Assembly (NCBI RefSeq): GCF_022811725.1
Contig: NZ_CP094527.1
Span: forward strand, 7,936,001 to 8,000,000
Direction: 5' to 3'
Length of the DNA stretch: 64,000 nucleotides
Origin: Mucilaginibacter sp. SMC90
GTDB lineage: Bacteria; Bacteroidota; Bacteroidia; Sphingobacteriales; Sphingobacteriaceae
Translations under genes and position numbers: made by a program
Notes under the pieces: generated by a model
The model's input: only the letters and a program-made list of their open reading frames with translations
Told to the model about the DNA's origin: nothing
The model's database searches: none
Part shown: one piece after another, positions 15,187 to 24,142 of the stretch
Position numbering within the stretch: position 1 is the stretch's first letter
How the letters are laid out: every line of letters starts with the position of its first letter

Positions 15187-16386
15187 CTATAGTTTTGAAA
15201 ATATTAATGAGGAACAGTTACCGCCAAAACCAAAGGAATTGGAAAGCACATGCTTTAACCCCTGTTGTTTTGAAAACCGCGTTTCAGGAGTAAAAGACAG
15301 GCCTTCCATCTGCGTTTCAAAACGCAGGTTAGGATATATTAAACCATGCTTTACCGCCAGCGCCGAAAATACAGCTTCAATGCCCCCGCTTGCCCCAAGG
15401 GTATGGCCTGTAAAAGCCTTGGTAGAGCTCATTTTAGGAGAATGCCCTGCGAATAGTGTGCCGATAGCAGCCCCTTCTGAACTATCATTGTTTTGTGTGC
15501 CTGTGCCATGCAGATTGATATACCCGATATCTGAAGGCTGTAAATTGCCTTTCTTCAACGCGCCCTCCATAGCCAGTAATGAGCCTGTACCCTCGGGCGA
15601 TGAAGCCGTTTGGTGATAGGCATCATTTGCATTATGATAACCGCTGAGTGTACAATACAGTTCTTTTTTAAGCGACAAGGCCATCCGCTCAGATACCAGC
15701 ACTACATAGCCCGCTCCCTCGCCAAGGTTAAGCCCGCGGCGATTGGCATCAAAGGGCTGGCAGGGCTGTTTGTCAAGAATCATAAGCGTGTTAAAGCCGT
15801 TTAGTGTAAAGCGTGTAAGGGCGTCGGTGCCCCCGGCTATGACTACATCAAGCATATTGTTTTTGATGAGCCTTGCCCCGTACATGATGGCATTGGCCGA
15901 TGAGGAACAGGCAGTGCTGATGGTGCTTACATGATGCCGGATGCCCAGCCGATCGGCAACCAAACTGGTAATTGCACCGCACTCATGATCACGCACGTTG
16001 CGCAATTTGCCTTTGGTATTATCATTTAAAAATTCCCTGAAAAAATCTTCGGTTTTATCCATGCCGCCAACGGTATTGGCGGAGATAAAGCCTGTTCTTA
16101 AACCTGCAAGGCTGGCAATTCCGGTATCTGTTAACGCTTCTTTAGCGGCAATTAAACTCAACATGGCCGTACGGCTGATGCCAGGCTCAAACCCCGACAA
16201 TCCGGCAAGCTCATTATTGCTCAGCTTAACCTCACCAACCGGAAACTCATCCCTGTGCCCGGTATCGAGATATTGGATAGCGGCAATGCCCGTTTTCTCC
16301 TGTTGAAGCGACAGCAGGTTCTGGGCCACAGTGTTACCTATGGCCGAAATTATGCCCGCACCAGCTATAAAAACAGGTTGCTCCAT
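15187..16386 (-). CDS. Beta-ketoacyl-ACP synthase (KS1, partner of the chain-length factor)
   Basis: 399 aa. Catalytic triad visible: Cys160 in STACSSSA, His293 in NLHGTGTQNND and His328 in TGHTLGASGG; the late FGFGGNCSSLI loop is also typical. It extends the growing chain by decarboxylative condensation with malonyl-ACP. It lies between an ACP gene 3 bp upstream and the chain-length-factor gene, so KS, CLF and ACP form the core polyene synthase. Confidence 0.92.
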   Translation of the reverse strand: MEQPVFIAGAGIISAIGNTVAQNLLSLQQEKTGIAAIQYLDTGHRDEFPVGEVKLSNNELAGLSGFEPGISRTAMLSLIAAKEALTDTGIASLAGLRTGFISANTVGGMDKTEDFFREFLNDNTKGKLRNVRDHECGAITSLVADRLGIRHHVSTISTACSSSANAIMYGARLIKNNMLDVVIAGGTDALTRFTLNGFNTLMILDKQPCQPFDANRRGLNLGEGAGYVVLVSERMALSLKKELYCTLSGYHNANDAYHQTASSPEGTGSLLAMEGALKKGNLQPSDIGYINLHGTGTQNNDSSEGAAIGTLFAGHSPKMSSTKAFTGHTLGASGGIEAVFSALAVKHGLIYPNLRFETQMEGLSFTPETRFSKQQGLKHVLSNSFGFGGNCSSLIFSKL

Positions 16387-16389
16387 TGT

Positions 16390-16653
16390 TTAGGCGTTCG
16401 GGATCTTGCTGCTTTCAATAAACTCAGCAATGGTACGTACCGAGCGGAAGATCTTAGGGCCATCCTCGGCATTTGAAAGTTTAACTTTATACTTCTGCTG
16501 CAGCAAAACAATCAGCTCCAGGGCATCTATAGAATCAAGTCCTAAACCGTCGCCAAAAAGTGCCTGATCATCGCCTATATCCTCCGGCTTCACATCCTGT
16601 AAGTTCAACTGCTCAATGATCTGTTCTTTCAGATCGGCCATTAATTTATCCAT
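16390..16653 (-). CDS. Acyl carrier protein 1
   Basis: 87 aa, a four-helix ACP with the phosphopantetheine attachment Ser41 in GLDSIDALEL. The acidic helix 2 is the usual docking face for ketosynthases. It is just upstream of KS1 and CLF. No phosphopantetheinyl transferase is in the window, so activation depends on one elsewhere. Confidence 0.93.
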   Translation of the reverse strand: MDKLMADLKEQIIEQLNLQDVKPEDIGDDQALFGDGLGLDSIDALELIVLLQQKYKVKLSNAEDGPKIFRSVRTIAEFIESSKIPNA

Positions 16654-16724
16654 TGGGTGTACTGTAAACTTTATTAATATTTTTTGTGAAACCTCTGTGG
16701 CTCCATTTCATCTTTACTATTTAA

Positions 16725-16869
16725 TTCATTGCCGTTGGTTTTAACCAACGGAATATGGGTCTGGTACAACTGGCTTTAGCCAAAATACCCCATGGTTAGA
16801 AGGCCCATTTTGGCTGAAGCCAGGATTGCTTCGTCGCAACTACCGTTGGTTAAAACCAACGGCAATGAA
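16725..16869. repeat. MITE-like element with perfect 27-bp inverted ends, overlapping a gene end
   Basis: Ends TTCATTGCCGTTGGTTTTAA... (16725-16751) and its exact reverse complement (16843-16869). Each end is itself a CCGTTGGTT-AACCAACGG palindrome. An inner TGGCTTTAGCCAAAATACC pairs with CATTTTGGCTGAAGCCA. A half copy is at about 1545-1634. The right end supplies the last codons and stop of the ketosynthase-like gene. Confidence 0.82.
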
Positions 16870-17472
16870 CAGGTTTCCGATGCTTGTTGCATCGAAAGCT
16901 ATTGAGCCTTGTTTTTTTTCTTTCTCAACTAAAAACAAAACCGCCTTATATTCATCGCCAAGCAGTTCAACCCAACCGCAAATGCAGGCTTTCAATTGCT
17001 GGGCATCCAGTAAATTGGAAACGTAATTCACTATAAAATCTGCATTAAACCGCTCAAAAATAAAGAACGCATTCTCACCTTTAAAATGATGACGGATACA
17101 GATCTCACCTATAACAATATTGGGCAGCGTATAAACAAATAGCGCGGGGCTTGCTATACCCTGAACGGATTCATAATACCGCTTATCAGCATCCAAACTG
17201 GAGCTGGCGTTTGATAACACTACGCCTATGTCGGCCGGGTTGTATTTGGCCGCATCAAAGTCTTTCAGCAAAACTTCGGCAGCAAGCCAGCCCAGTTTAG
17301 CAAGGTTATCCATTTTATAAAACTTAGGATATTTTGCCCCTATGAGTTGATAAGCGGATAACAGGAAACCGGCAATATCAGCATATTCTGCCTCAAACAA
17401 TAGCGTACCATTATAGCGTACAGCATTGTTGCTGATGATACATTGAGATGATATGTAATGCTGGTTCTTCAA
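16840..17472 (-). CDS. Short ketosynthase-like protein with repeat-derived C-terminus
   Basis: 210 aa. It resembles the N-terminal half of the thiolase fold (LAAEVLLKDF, then DIGVVLSNASSSLDAD, then a SPALFVYTLPNIVIGEI segment) but has no catalytic Cys-His-His set and ends early. Similar short KS-like proteins of unknown role recur in aryl-polyene clusters, so this is probably not just a fragment. The last nine residues (FIAVGFNQR) and stop are encoded by the inverted end of the repeat at 16725-16869, so the original C-terminus has been replaced. It lies 45 bp downstream of the FAD enzyme gene. Confidence 0.65.
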   Translation of the reverse strand: MKNQHYISSQCIISNNAVRYNGTLLFEAEYADIAGFLLSAYQLIGAKYPKFYKMDNLAKLGWLAAEVLLKDFDAAKYNPADIGVVLSNASSSLDADKRYYESVQGIASPALFVYTLPNIVIGEICIRHHFKGENAFFIFERFNADFIVNYVSNLLDAQQLKACICGWVELLGDEYKAVLFLVEKEKKQGSIAFDATSIGNLFIAVGFNQR

Positions 17473-17517
17473 TTTATATAAAAATGTATCGGGCTTTAAG
17501 CTTTGAGCATTCCACTT

Positions 17518-18768
17518 TTAGCTTTTACCTTCAGCTACAATATCCCTTAAGGTAATTGTACGGGCCAGTTTGTGTAATGCTGTTTCGTGGTTTTTAACGT
17601 ATGGGTTATCCAGGTCCCAAACGTAACCGGCCAATACCGAGCAAATCTGGCTTTTAACAAGCGGATCCTGGTTATCGGCAAAAAATATGGTGTCGAGTAC
17701 GCCCTCATACCATGCAGTAACATATGATCGAAACGTGTTTACGCCCTGCATCATGTGCTGCATATATTCCTTATCCCAGTCCACTGCTTCGCCATTAAGC
17801 TTGCGGATCACCAGCTTGGCAGCTGTTTGGCTCGATACCGTAGCCAGCGTTACACCCGATGAAAATATTGGGTCCAGAAATTCCGTAACATTGCCGGTAA
17901 GCACAAAACCATCGCCGTAAAACTTATCTGTAGTGGCCGACCATGATTCCAGCACTCGCGGGGCGAAGGCAAATTCCACATCTTCAAATCGCTCACTAAA
18001 ATATGGCTGCGAAGCGATCAGGCTGCGTAAAATTTCCTCATCACTACCCTCATATTGTTTAAAAAACTCAGGATTACCCACAAAGCCCAACGAGGTAATG
18101 CCATTGGCAAAAGGTATGATCCAGATCCAGACGCCGGGCTGATGAACCACGATGGTAATGCGATTGGGCTCATCGGCCATGGAACGTTTTTTATCAATTG
18201 TATGCACAAATAATGCCCTGCGTGGTACCTGGGTTGATGGCCTGTCGAGGTTAAACAGTTTGGGGATCACCCGGCCATAACCGCTGCCATCAATAATAAA
18301 ACGGGCCGAAATTTCGGTTTGGCTGCCGTCTTTATCTTCCACAGTAGTTACAGAGTCTTGCCCGTTGAAAACGATATTGGTAACCGTAGTTTCATAGTGA
18401 ACAGGAACACCCATTTTTTCGACTGTATCGGCCAATGTTTTATCAAAATCGGCGCGGGGCACCTGCCAGGTCCAGTTCCAGCCGGGAGTGAATTGGTCGG
18501 CAAACTGGTAGTCGCAGATCTTGCCGTCTTTTACAAATTTAGCCCCGTTTTTTTGCTGAAATCCTTTTTCGCTTATGGCGTCAACAAAACCGGCTTCGGT
18601 TAATGCTTCCATGCAGCGCGGCAGCAGGCTTTCGCCTATCACAAAGCGGGGAAAAAGCTGTTTCTCTACAATTTTTACCTTAAAGCCCGCCTGGTGTACA
18701 ATGGAAGCAGCTACCGTTCCCGCAGGGCCGGCACCTATAACCAATACATCTACCTGTTCTGTGTTCAT
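17518..18768 (-). CDS. FAD-dependent oxidoreductase of the flavin halogenase type
   Basis: 416 aa. The N-terminal GAGPAG at 12-17 binds FAD. Several marks of flavin-dependent halogenases are present: the KxGAxF stretch with Lys73 (place of the catalytic lysine), W-x-W-x-I-P at 214-219 (WIWIIP), and F-x-x-P-x-x-S-x-G at 297-305. A halogenase acting on an aryl ring would fit, since many flexirubins are chlorinated on the aromatic head. The alternative is a related hydroxylase or reductase of the same superfamily. It starts on the base after the stop of the KS2 gene, so it is in the operon. Confidence 0.78.
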   Translation of the reverse strand: MNTEQVDVLVIGAGPAGTVAASIVHQAGFKVKIVEKQLFPRFVIGESLLPRCMEALTEAGFVDAISEKGFQQKNGAKFVKDGKICDYQFADQFTPGWNWTWQVPRADFDKTLADTVEKMGVPVHYETTVTNIVFNGQDSVTTVEDKDGSQTEISARFIIDGSGYGRVIPKLFNLDRPSTQVPRRALFVHTIDKKRSMADEPNRITIVVHQPGVWIWIIPFANGITSLGFVGNPEFFKQYEGSDEEILRSLIASQPYFSERFEDVEFAFAPRVLESWSATTDKFYGDGFVLTGNVTEFLDPIFSSGVTLATVSSQTAAKLVIRKLNGEAVDWDKEYMQHMMQGVNTFRSYVTAWYEGVLDTIFFADNQDPLVKSQICSVLAGYVWDLDNPYVKNHETALHKLARTITLRDIVAEGKS

Positions 18769-19908
18769 TTATAAAATATCTTGCTGTGATTTAGTTAAGA
18801 TTATCGCCGCGTTGCATCCCCCAAAGCCCGAGGCTATTTTGAGGCAGCTGTTCAGCGGTTTCGAGATCAATTGGCTGCAAACATTTACCGGGTTGGCATC
18901 GCCCTGCTTGCTGAAACCTTTTGTTGGAATGATAGTGTTCTGCTTCAGTGACCGGGCCGATATAATGGCTTCGATCAACCCGGAAGCGCCTAAAGTATGC
19001 CCATAAAAGCCTTTAAGACTATTCAGCGGAACGTTCTGCAATCCTGCCAGCGTCACAGCTTTTGCTTCCATTTCGTCGTTATAAATGGTAGCCGTGCCAT
19101 GGGCCGATATAAAATCGATATCCCCGGCCTGCAACCCCGCGCTTTTCATGGCCTTATCAATGGCAAAGTAAAGTTCCTTGCCTGTGCGCGATGGGCCTGA
19201 AATATGATTAGCATCGTTGCTTACCGCACCTGAAACTAATTCAATAGCTTCTTCAACCGGTTTTTGAGCCGATAAAATAACAGTAGCGGCACCTTCGCCC
19301 AAATTAATACCGTTACGGGTGATATCGAAAGGCTTGCACAAACCCGGACTAACAGCCTGGAAGGATTGAAACCCAGACAATACAAATTTCGAAATAACAT
19401 CGGCCCCGGCAATAACCGCATAATCATACTGGCCTGATTGGATCAGCCGCATCCCGGTGATCATAGCTGCCAAACCCGAAATACAGGCGTGTGAAATAAC
19501 TATCGGTTCATTTACGAAGCCGAAATGTTGGGCTATTTTTTTTGCTGAAGTATGCAAAGCTATGCGCGCATCTAAATCCGGACTTGGCTCTTCAGTTTCC
19601 AACAGGCTGATATTACCTTTAGTGGTGGAAATGATCAGAACAGTTTTTTTGTCGGCTATATTTTTATCAACTCCATACAAGATTTCGGTTAACGAAGCAA
19701 TGAGGAGGTGCTCGAATTTTGTCCAGCACTCATCAGTTTGAAAATATCCTTTTTCAAATAACGATGCGAAAAAATGCTCGTCAGATATGGCTTTGTCATT
19801 GTGTTTCCTCACGCTTGTAACGTCGTTAACCAGGTGCTCAAAGTTTTGCGCAGTTGTAGCGCCCAGAGGCGAGGTAATATTATCAGCAACAAGGTAAACC
19901 TTCTTCAT
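18769..19908 (-). CDS. Beta-ketoacyl-ACP synthase (KS2)
   Basis: 379 aa. Cys142 in SHACISG, His270 in SAHGTATIYND and His304 in YGHTLGASG give a full condensing triad. The N-terminal half is less conserved than in KS1 or KS3. It is one of three active-looking ketosynthases in the cluster; having several suggests separate priming, elongation or side-branch steps. Stop and next start touch (TAAATG). Confidence 0.88.
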   Translation of the reverse strand: MKKVYLVADNITSPLGATTAQNFEHLVNDVTSVRKHNDKAISDEHFFASLFEKGYFQTDECWTKFEHLLIASLTEILYGVDKNIADKKTVLIISTTKGNISLLETEEPSPDLDARIALHTSAKKIAQHFGFVNEPIVISHACISGLAAMITGMRLIQSGQYDYAVIAGADVISKFVLSGFQSFQAVSPGLCKPFDITRNGINLGEGAATVILSAQKPVEEAIELVSGAVSNDANHISGPSRTGKELYFAIDKAMKSAGLQAGDIDFISAHGTATIYNDEMEAKAVTLAGLQNVPLNSLKGFYGHTLGASGLIEAIISARSLKQNTIIPTKGFSKQGDANPVNVCSQLISKPLNSCLKIASGFGGCNAAIILTKSQQDIL

Positions 19909-19920
19909 CGCGGCGCTGTA

Positions 19921-20346
19921 TTATATCAAACCTTGTTTTTGTTTCCACTCAACAAAAAAGTCCGGATTGGTGAGTTGCAGTTCAAAACTATCGCGGCGTA
20001 CAAATACCTGTACGGTTGATCCTTTAACAATCAGCTCTCCGGTTTGGGCGTTGAGCAGCCGGTAAGCAAAATTGACCTTGGCCGACTCGGTAGGCGTGTA
20101 CGTGGTTTCGATGACCACCCTGTCCTCATACCGCAAAAAACGTTTATAGTCGCAGTTTACGTTAACTATTGGTACAACATAGCCCGCGTTATATACATCC
20201 ATATAACCCAGGCCATATTGCTTGCCAAATGCTTCGCGGCCATCCTCAAAGTAGCGGATGTAGTTGCCATGCCAAACCACACCCAGCATATCCACGTCGC
20301 TGAATTTGACTTCTATCTCAATAGTATTTGTTAACGATTGCTTCAA
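19921..20346 (-). CDS. 4HBT-type acyl thioesterase
   Basis: 141 aa, hotdog fold. The motif FSDVDMLGVVWHGNYIRYFED at about 15-35 is the YbgC/4-hydroxybenzoyl-CoA thioesterase signature, with the acidic catalytic residue in D-x-D (17-19) and His26. It would release a finished or stalled acyl chain from ACP or CoA. It lies between KS2 and a secreted unknown in the same operon. Confidence 0.87.
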   Translation of the reverse strand: MKQSLTNTIEIEVKFSDVDMLGVVWHGNYIRYFEDGREAFGKQYGLGYMDVYNAGYVVPIVNVNCDYKRFLRYEDRVVIETTYTPTESAKVNFAYRLLNAQTGELIVKGSTVQVFVRRDSFELQLTNPDFFVEWKQKQGLI

Positions 20347-20358
20347 AACGCTGCTGGC

Positions 20359-21003
20359 TTAGTACTTTTTGAAAAGGTCGAAATCTTTACCAAAATCCTT
20401 CAGGATCTCATACCATGGATGTGCCCAATAGTTTCTGAAACCGAAGCCAAAGCTGCTGCCTGTGCGAAAAACTGTATAAAGCACGGTTTTGTCATTCATG
20501 TTTACAAAGGTTACCCAGGCCCCGGCTTCTTTACGGCCTTTATCCATACCTTCAACAATGAGCAGCATGCCGATGCCTTTGTTGCCTAAAAAATCATAAT
20601 TTTTCACAAGGGCATCAATATCTTTTTCGGTCAGTACTTTGAAATCGCCGGGGTTTGAGTTGAAAAAGTTTTTAGTAAGCGCACTGTTTACCTTTTCAGT
20701 AACGTTCATAGCAAAATGAACCGTATCACGATTGGCTGCTTTGGCCGGGTTATATTTCTTGGGTTCGGTGACAAATAAATTTGTCCAGGCCGGGATGTAT
20801 TTGCCAACAAATTCGGCATTGATCACTTCTCCTTTATATGCAGCTTCCGAACCGATGAACTTCATCTGCGAAAAATCCATACCTAACCAGGTTATGGGCG
20901 TTTTTTTGTCAAACACTTCGGCTTTGGTTTGAGCTGATGCCGGTTTCAGAAAAGTACTTAGTAGTGCTATAAGTAAACTTAGTTTAATTGCGGTTTTTTT
21001 CAT
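20359..21003 (-). CDS. Secreted protein of unknown function in the aryl-polyene cluster
   Basis: 214 aa with a signal peptide (cleavage near PASAQ). The mature part is mixed alpha/beta with GNKGIGMLLIVEGMDKG and an aromatic C-terminus (GFGFRNYWAHPWYEIL). I do not recognise a domain. Since all neighbours are polyene genes and spacing is 6-12 bp, it is probably part of the pathway, acting in the periplasm or outer membrane. Confidence 0.6.
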   Translation of the reverse strand: MKKTAIKLSLLIALLSTFLKPASAQTKAEVFDKKTPITWLGMDFSQMKFIGSEAAYKGEVINAEFVGKYIPAWTNLFVTEPKKYNPAKAANRDTVHFAMNVTEKVNSALTKNFFNSNPGDFKVLTEKDIDALVKNYDFLGNKGIGMLLIVEGMDKGRKEAGAWVTFVNMNDKTVLYTVFRTGSSFGFGFRNYWAHPWYEILKDFGKDFDLFKKY

Positions 21004-21009
21004 GGTTGA

Positions 21010-21435
21010 TTATTGTTGGGGTTGTATAAATATCTTCATTTCGCATTGGGCCAATGTATCGCCCTTACAGGTGATTGTTCCTTTAATAATGGTAACGTCG
21101 AAAACCTGGTTCTCAATTTTTACCTCGGTTGTTATTGTGTCGCCAACTTTTGGGCGGGCAAACACTTCCAGGTTTTTAACTGCGCCGATAAAGCCGGGCT
21201 GTACAGGCTTGCCCAATTGCCGGGCAGCATATCCGGCACCTGCGGCGGCAGTTTGGGCAATGTTTTCAACCAGGCCGGCCTCGCTTAATTCGCCATCACT
21301 TACCAAAACATTTTCGGCTGTTACCAGCAGGCTGGCAAGGGTCGTATCATCTGTTGATGATAGCAGCGTATCAACCATCACAAAAGGTGGTTGTTGAGGT
21401 ATCAATGTTAATATATCCTGTGCTGATAAGCTCAT
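21010..21435 (-). CDS. ApeP-like 3-hydroxyacyl-ACP dehydratase
   Basis: 141 aa from the ATG at 21435, which overlaps the acyltransferase stop as ATGA. Hotdog fold with LIPQQPPFVMVD near the N-terminus and SEAGLVENIAQTAAA in the central helix, matching the ApeP/FabZ-like dehydratases of aryl-polyene clusters; the helix Glu acts with an upstream residue in place of the FabZ His. It complements the FabZ-like gene at the operon end; two dehydratases are the normal number for this pathway. Confidence 0.82.
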   Translation of the reverse strand: MSLSAQDILTLIPQQPPFVMVDTLLSSTDDTTLASLLVTAENVLVSDGELSEAGLVENIAQTAAAGAGYAARQLGKPVQPGFIGAVKNLEVFARPKVGDTITTEVKIENQVFDVTIIKGTITCKGDTLAQCEMKIFIQPQQ

Positions 21436-22310
21436 TGCCAAAAATTATAATAGTTGTACCACTGTTCGGGATACGTTTTTACTTTGTTTTCAAAGCTGGT
21501 TATAAAATCATTTGCCAATTGTTCCATTCCCCTGCCCCTGCCTAAGTCAGAATAGTCCTTTACCGGGCTGGAAAAAAAATGGTAGTGTAACGCACTTTCC
21601 TTCAGGGCGTAAACAAATGTTACCGGTACTTTAAATTTTTCGGCCATTACAAAGGGGCCAGCCGGAAATTTTGCATCCTCACCTAAAAACTCTCGCGTTA
21701 TGGTTTTATTGCCCTCGATATACCTGTCTGCATGCATGCAAACCAGCTCATTGTTCTGGAACGCCGCGTTGATCTTAAAAATGTGCGACAGATCATTTTT
21801 GATCACAATGATGTTTATTTTCCGCTCGCCGGTTACCGAATCCATGTATTGCTTGATCTGCCTGTCTTCACCATCAAACATCACAATGTTAATGCGGGTA
21901 TTGATATGATCAAGCAGTTCGCCTGCTATTTCCCAGCTGCCTATGTGCGAGCTGAGCAGCAAGCCGCCCCTGTTCATCGCGGCAATCTGCCGCAGGTTAT
22001 CTATCCCGTCAAAATTAAAAGTGAACTTATTGGGGATGCCCGACATAATTACCACCTTATCAATAATACTTTGCCCAAACAGGTAGTAATTGCGGTACAG
22101 TTTAAATATTGATTTCACCTTGCCGAAACCCAGCCGCTTATGGAAATAGTAGTACGTGCTTTTTGATGTTTGCCACGAAAACAGGAAATAATAAAGCGCC
22201 ACAAACCTCAGCATAAAATAAGCGGGTATTACACCGGCTGTTTTTAAAACGCTTACAAAAATGCGGTAGCCAAGGGTGTTGCCTTTTGATTTTCCCTGCC
22301 AGGCGGGCAT
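21432..22310 (-). CDS. LpxL/HtrB-type lipid acyltransferase
   Basis: 292 aa. One membrane helix near residues 18-45, then the acyltransferase motif H122-x4-E127 (SHIGSWEIAGE) and a second conserved block CMHADRYIEGNKT. This family puts acyl chains on lipid A; the pigment-cluster members are thought to attach the polyene acid to a lipid core such as a dialkylresorcinol. It acts at the inner-membrane face. Its ATG shares a base with the ACP2 stop (TAATG). Confidence 0.86.
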   Translation of the reverse strand: MPAWQGKSKGNTLGYRIFVSVLKTAGVIPAYFMLRFVALYYFLFSWQTSKSTYYYFHKRLGFGKVKSIFKLYRNYYLFGQSIIDKVVIMSGIPNKFTFNFDGIDNLRQIAAMNRGGLLLSSHIGSWEIAGELLDHINTRINIVMFDGEDRQIKQYMDSVTGERKINIIVIKNDLSHIFKINAAFQNNELVCMHADRYIEGNKTITREFLGEDAKFPAGPFVMAEKFKVPVTFVYALKESALHYHFFSSPVKDYSDLGRGRGMEQLANDFITSFENKVKTYPEQWYNYYNFWQ

Positions 22311-22567
22311 TATGCAAGCTCTTTAGGTTGCACGCGCGATAGTACGTAATCGTAAAAATCCTGGAAGGTAACAATCCCCGTAAAGTCTTCGGGTTTTACT
22401 TTGAACCCAAAGTTACTTTCAATTACTACAACAAGGTCAATATAATCAAGACTATCAAGGTCAAGAGTTTCTTTCAGGTTAGCTGTGGGTACCATTTTAT
22501 CTGCATCAACCTCAAATTCTTCGGCCAGGAAGCTGTTAATTTTTTCAATGATCTCTTCAATTTGCAT
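22310..22567 (-). CDS. Acyl carrier protein 2
   Basis: 85 aa. Phosphopantetheine site Ser39 in LDLDSLDYIDL. It lies between KS3 and the acyltransferase, so it may carry the chain handed to the acyltransferase. The two ACPs are clearly different in sequence. Confidence 0.93.
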   Translation of the reverse strand: MQIEEIIEKINSFLAEEFEVDADKMVPTANLKETLDLDSLDYIDLVVVIESNFGFKVKPEDFTGIVTFQDFYDYVLSRVQPKELA

Positions 22568-22578
22568 AATGGCTTAGT

Positions 22579-23799
22579 TTAAATATATTTTTTAATGATC
22601 AGGGACGAATTTGTACCGCCAAACCCAAACGAGTTTGACAGGAATGTATCTATATTTTTTTCGATGGTTTCGGTAGCGATGTTAAGCTTCGCCGAATCTT
22701 CATCGGGATTTTCAAAGTTAATATTGGGGGCCACGAACGAATTTTGCATCATGAGCATGGAGTACACAATTTCGCTTGCGCCCGCCATCCAGCACTCGTG
22801 GCCGGTCATGGATTTTGTTGAGCTTACCAGTGGCTTATAACTGCCAAAAACTTCGTCGATAGCTTTAGCTTCGCTGGCATCACCTGCGGGCGTAGAGGTT
22901 GCATGAGCGTTAATGTAATCAATTTCGGATGCATGCATACCGGCATCTTTAAGCGCCATGTTTAACGAACGCACAGGCCCATCAACCGTTGGGTTTGAAA
23001 TATGTGCCCCGTTTGATGAAAAGCCGTAGCCCACAACCTCGCCCAAAATAGTGGCCCCCCTTTTCAGGGCCGAATCAAGGCTTTCCAGGATCACGGTAGC
23101 TGCACCGCCACTCGGAACCAGCCCGTCGCGGTCGCGGTCAAATGGACGGGAGGCTTTAGCCGGATCAGCTTCATGTACTGAAAAAGCCGAAAGCGCATCA
23201 AAACTGCCCATCGAATAATGGCTCAGTTCCTGTGCGCCGCCGCAGATAATGCAATCCTGCATACCGCTTTTGATGAGGTGATACCCCATGCCAATGGAGT
23301 GCGAACCGCTGGCACATGCCGCGCTGATGGTAAAGTTAACCCCACGCAGCTTAAAAATGGTGGCCAGGTTCATGGTAACGGTGGAGTTCATGGTTTGAAA
23401 AACCGCTCCTGAGCCAATAAGCATGGTATCTTTTTTTTCGCGAATGATATCGGTGGTTTCAATAACAGCTTTAGCCGTGCTATCATTGCCGTATAGAATG
23501 CCCACATCGGTTTGGGCGATGTAATCAGCACCAATACCAGCCTGTTGCAAGGCCTCTATAGTGGCTATGTAGGCATATTCGCCCTGCTCGGGAAGCATAA
23601 TGCGCGCCCGGCGATCAAGCGTACCTTTAAGATTGGGCTTTTCTACCGCACCGGTAAGCCCCGAACGATAGCCAAAATCTTTACGGATAGCATCATATAC
23701 AATGCCCGACCTGCCGGTATAAAGGGATTCCTTAACTTCATCAAGATTTTTCCCAATACACGAATAGATACCCATCCCTGTTATCACAACCCTATTCAT
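22579..23799 (-). CDS. Beta-ketoacyl-ACP synthase, FabF-like (KS3)
   Basis: 406 aa, the most FabF-like of the cluster. Cys162 in SAACASGSHS, His299 in NAHATSTPAGD and His334 in MTGHECWMAGA complete the triad; NSFGFGGTNSSLI ends it. It may do the general elongation rounds. It is the first gene of the second transcription block; 460 bp of repeat-rich DNA separate it from fabG. Confidence 0.92.
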   Translation of the reverse strand: MNRVVITGMGIYSCIGKNLDEVKESLYTGRSGIVYDAIRKDFGYRSGLTGAVEKPNLKGTLDRRARIMLPEQGEYAYIATIEALQQAGIGADYIAQTDVGILYGNDSTAKAVIETTDIIREKKDTMLIGSGAVFQTMNSTVTMNLATIFKLRGVNFTISAACASGSHSIGMGYHLIKSGMQDCIICGGAQELSHYSMGSFDALSAFSVHEADPAKASRPFDRDRDGLVPSGGAATVILESLDSALKRGATILGEVVGYGFSSNGAHISNPTVDGPVRSLNMALKDAGMHASEIDYINAHATSTPAGDASEAKAIDEVFGSYKPLVSSTKSMTGHECWMAGASEIVYSMLMMQNSFVAPNINFENPDEDSAKLNIATETIEKNIDTFLSNSFGFGGTNSSLIIKKYI

Positions 23800-24015
23800 A
23801 TTTGAGCAAAAACTGATAGTACATAGTCAACAAAATGCAATAAAAATACAAAAAAATAAAACTTTACAGGTTTTGTATGCCTTGCGTTCCTTTAGTGTTT
23901 CAAATATAAGCGGTTAAAATACCTGTATGTTAATAGCTTATAATTAAGTTTATATTAAGAGTAAATTACTCTTGTGTTTGTTACTGTTTTCTTCCTTTTT
24001 GAGCCGGAGGAATGT
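23800..24015. other. AT-rich leader upstream of KS3
   Basis: No gene. AT-rich, likely holds the promoter of the 23.8-11.6 kb operon on the minus strand. I could not settle on one -33/-7 pair. Confidence 0.4.
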
Positions 24016-24130
24016 GCGATTCCCCTCTTGAGAGGGGTGGAGGGGTGTGTTTCTGCTTTTGCACATCGCTTGCATAACACACCCCTGCTTTCGCTCATTC
24101 CTCCGCGCCCCCTCTCGAGAGGGGAATTGC
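24016..24130. repeat. C/T-rich palindromic repeat, family B, intact copy
   Basis: Starts GCGATTCCCCTCTTGAGAGG and ends CCCTCTCGAGAGGGGAATTGC; inner arms GGAGGGGTGTGT and ACACACCCCTGC pair as well. This is the uninterrupted form with which the insertion-bearing copies at 1.7 and 46.5 kb can be compared. Confidence 0.85.
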
Positions 24131-24142
24131 CTTTCGCTTTTT

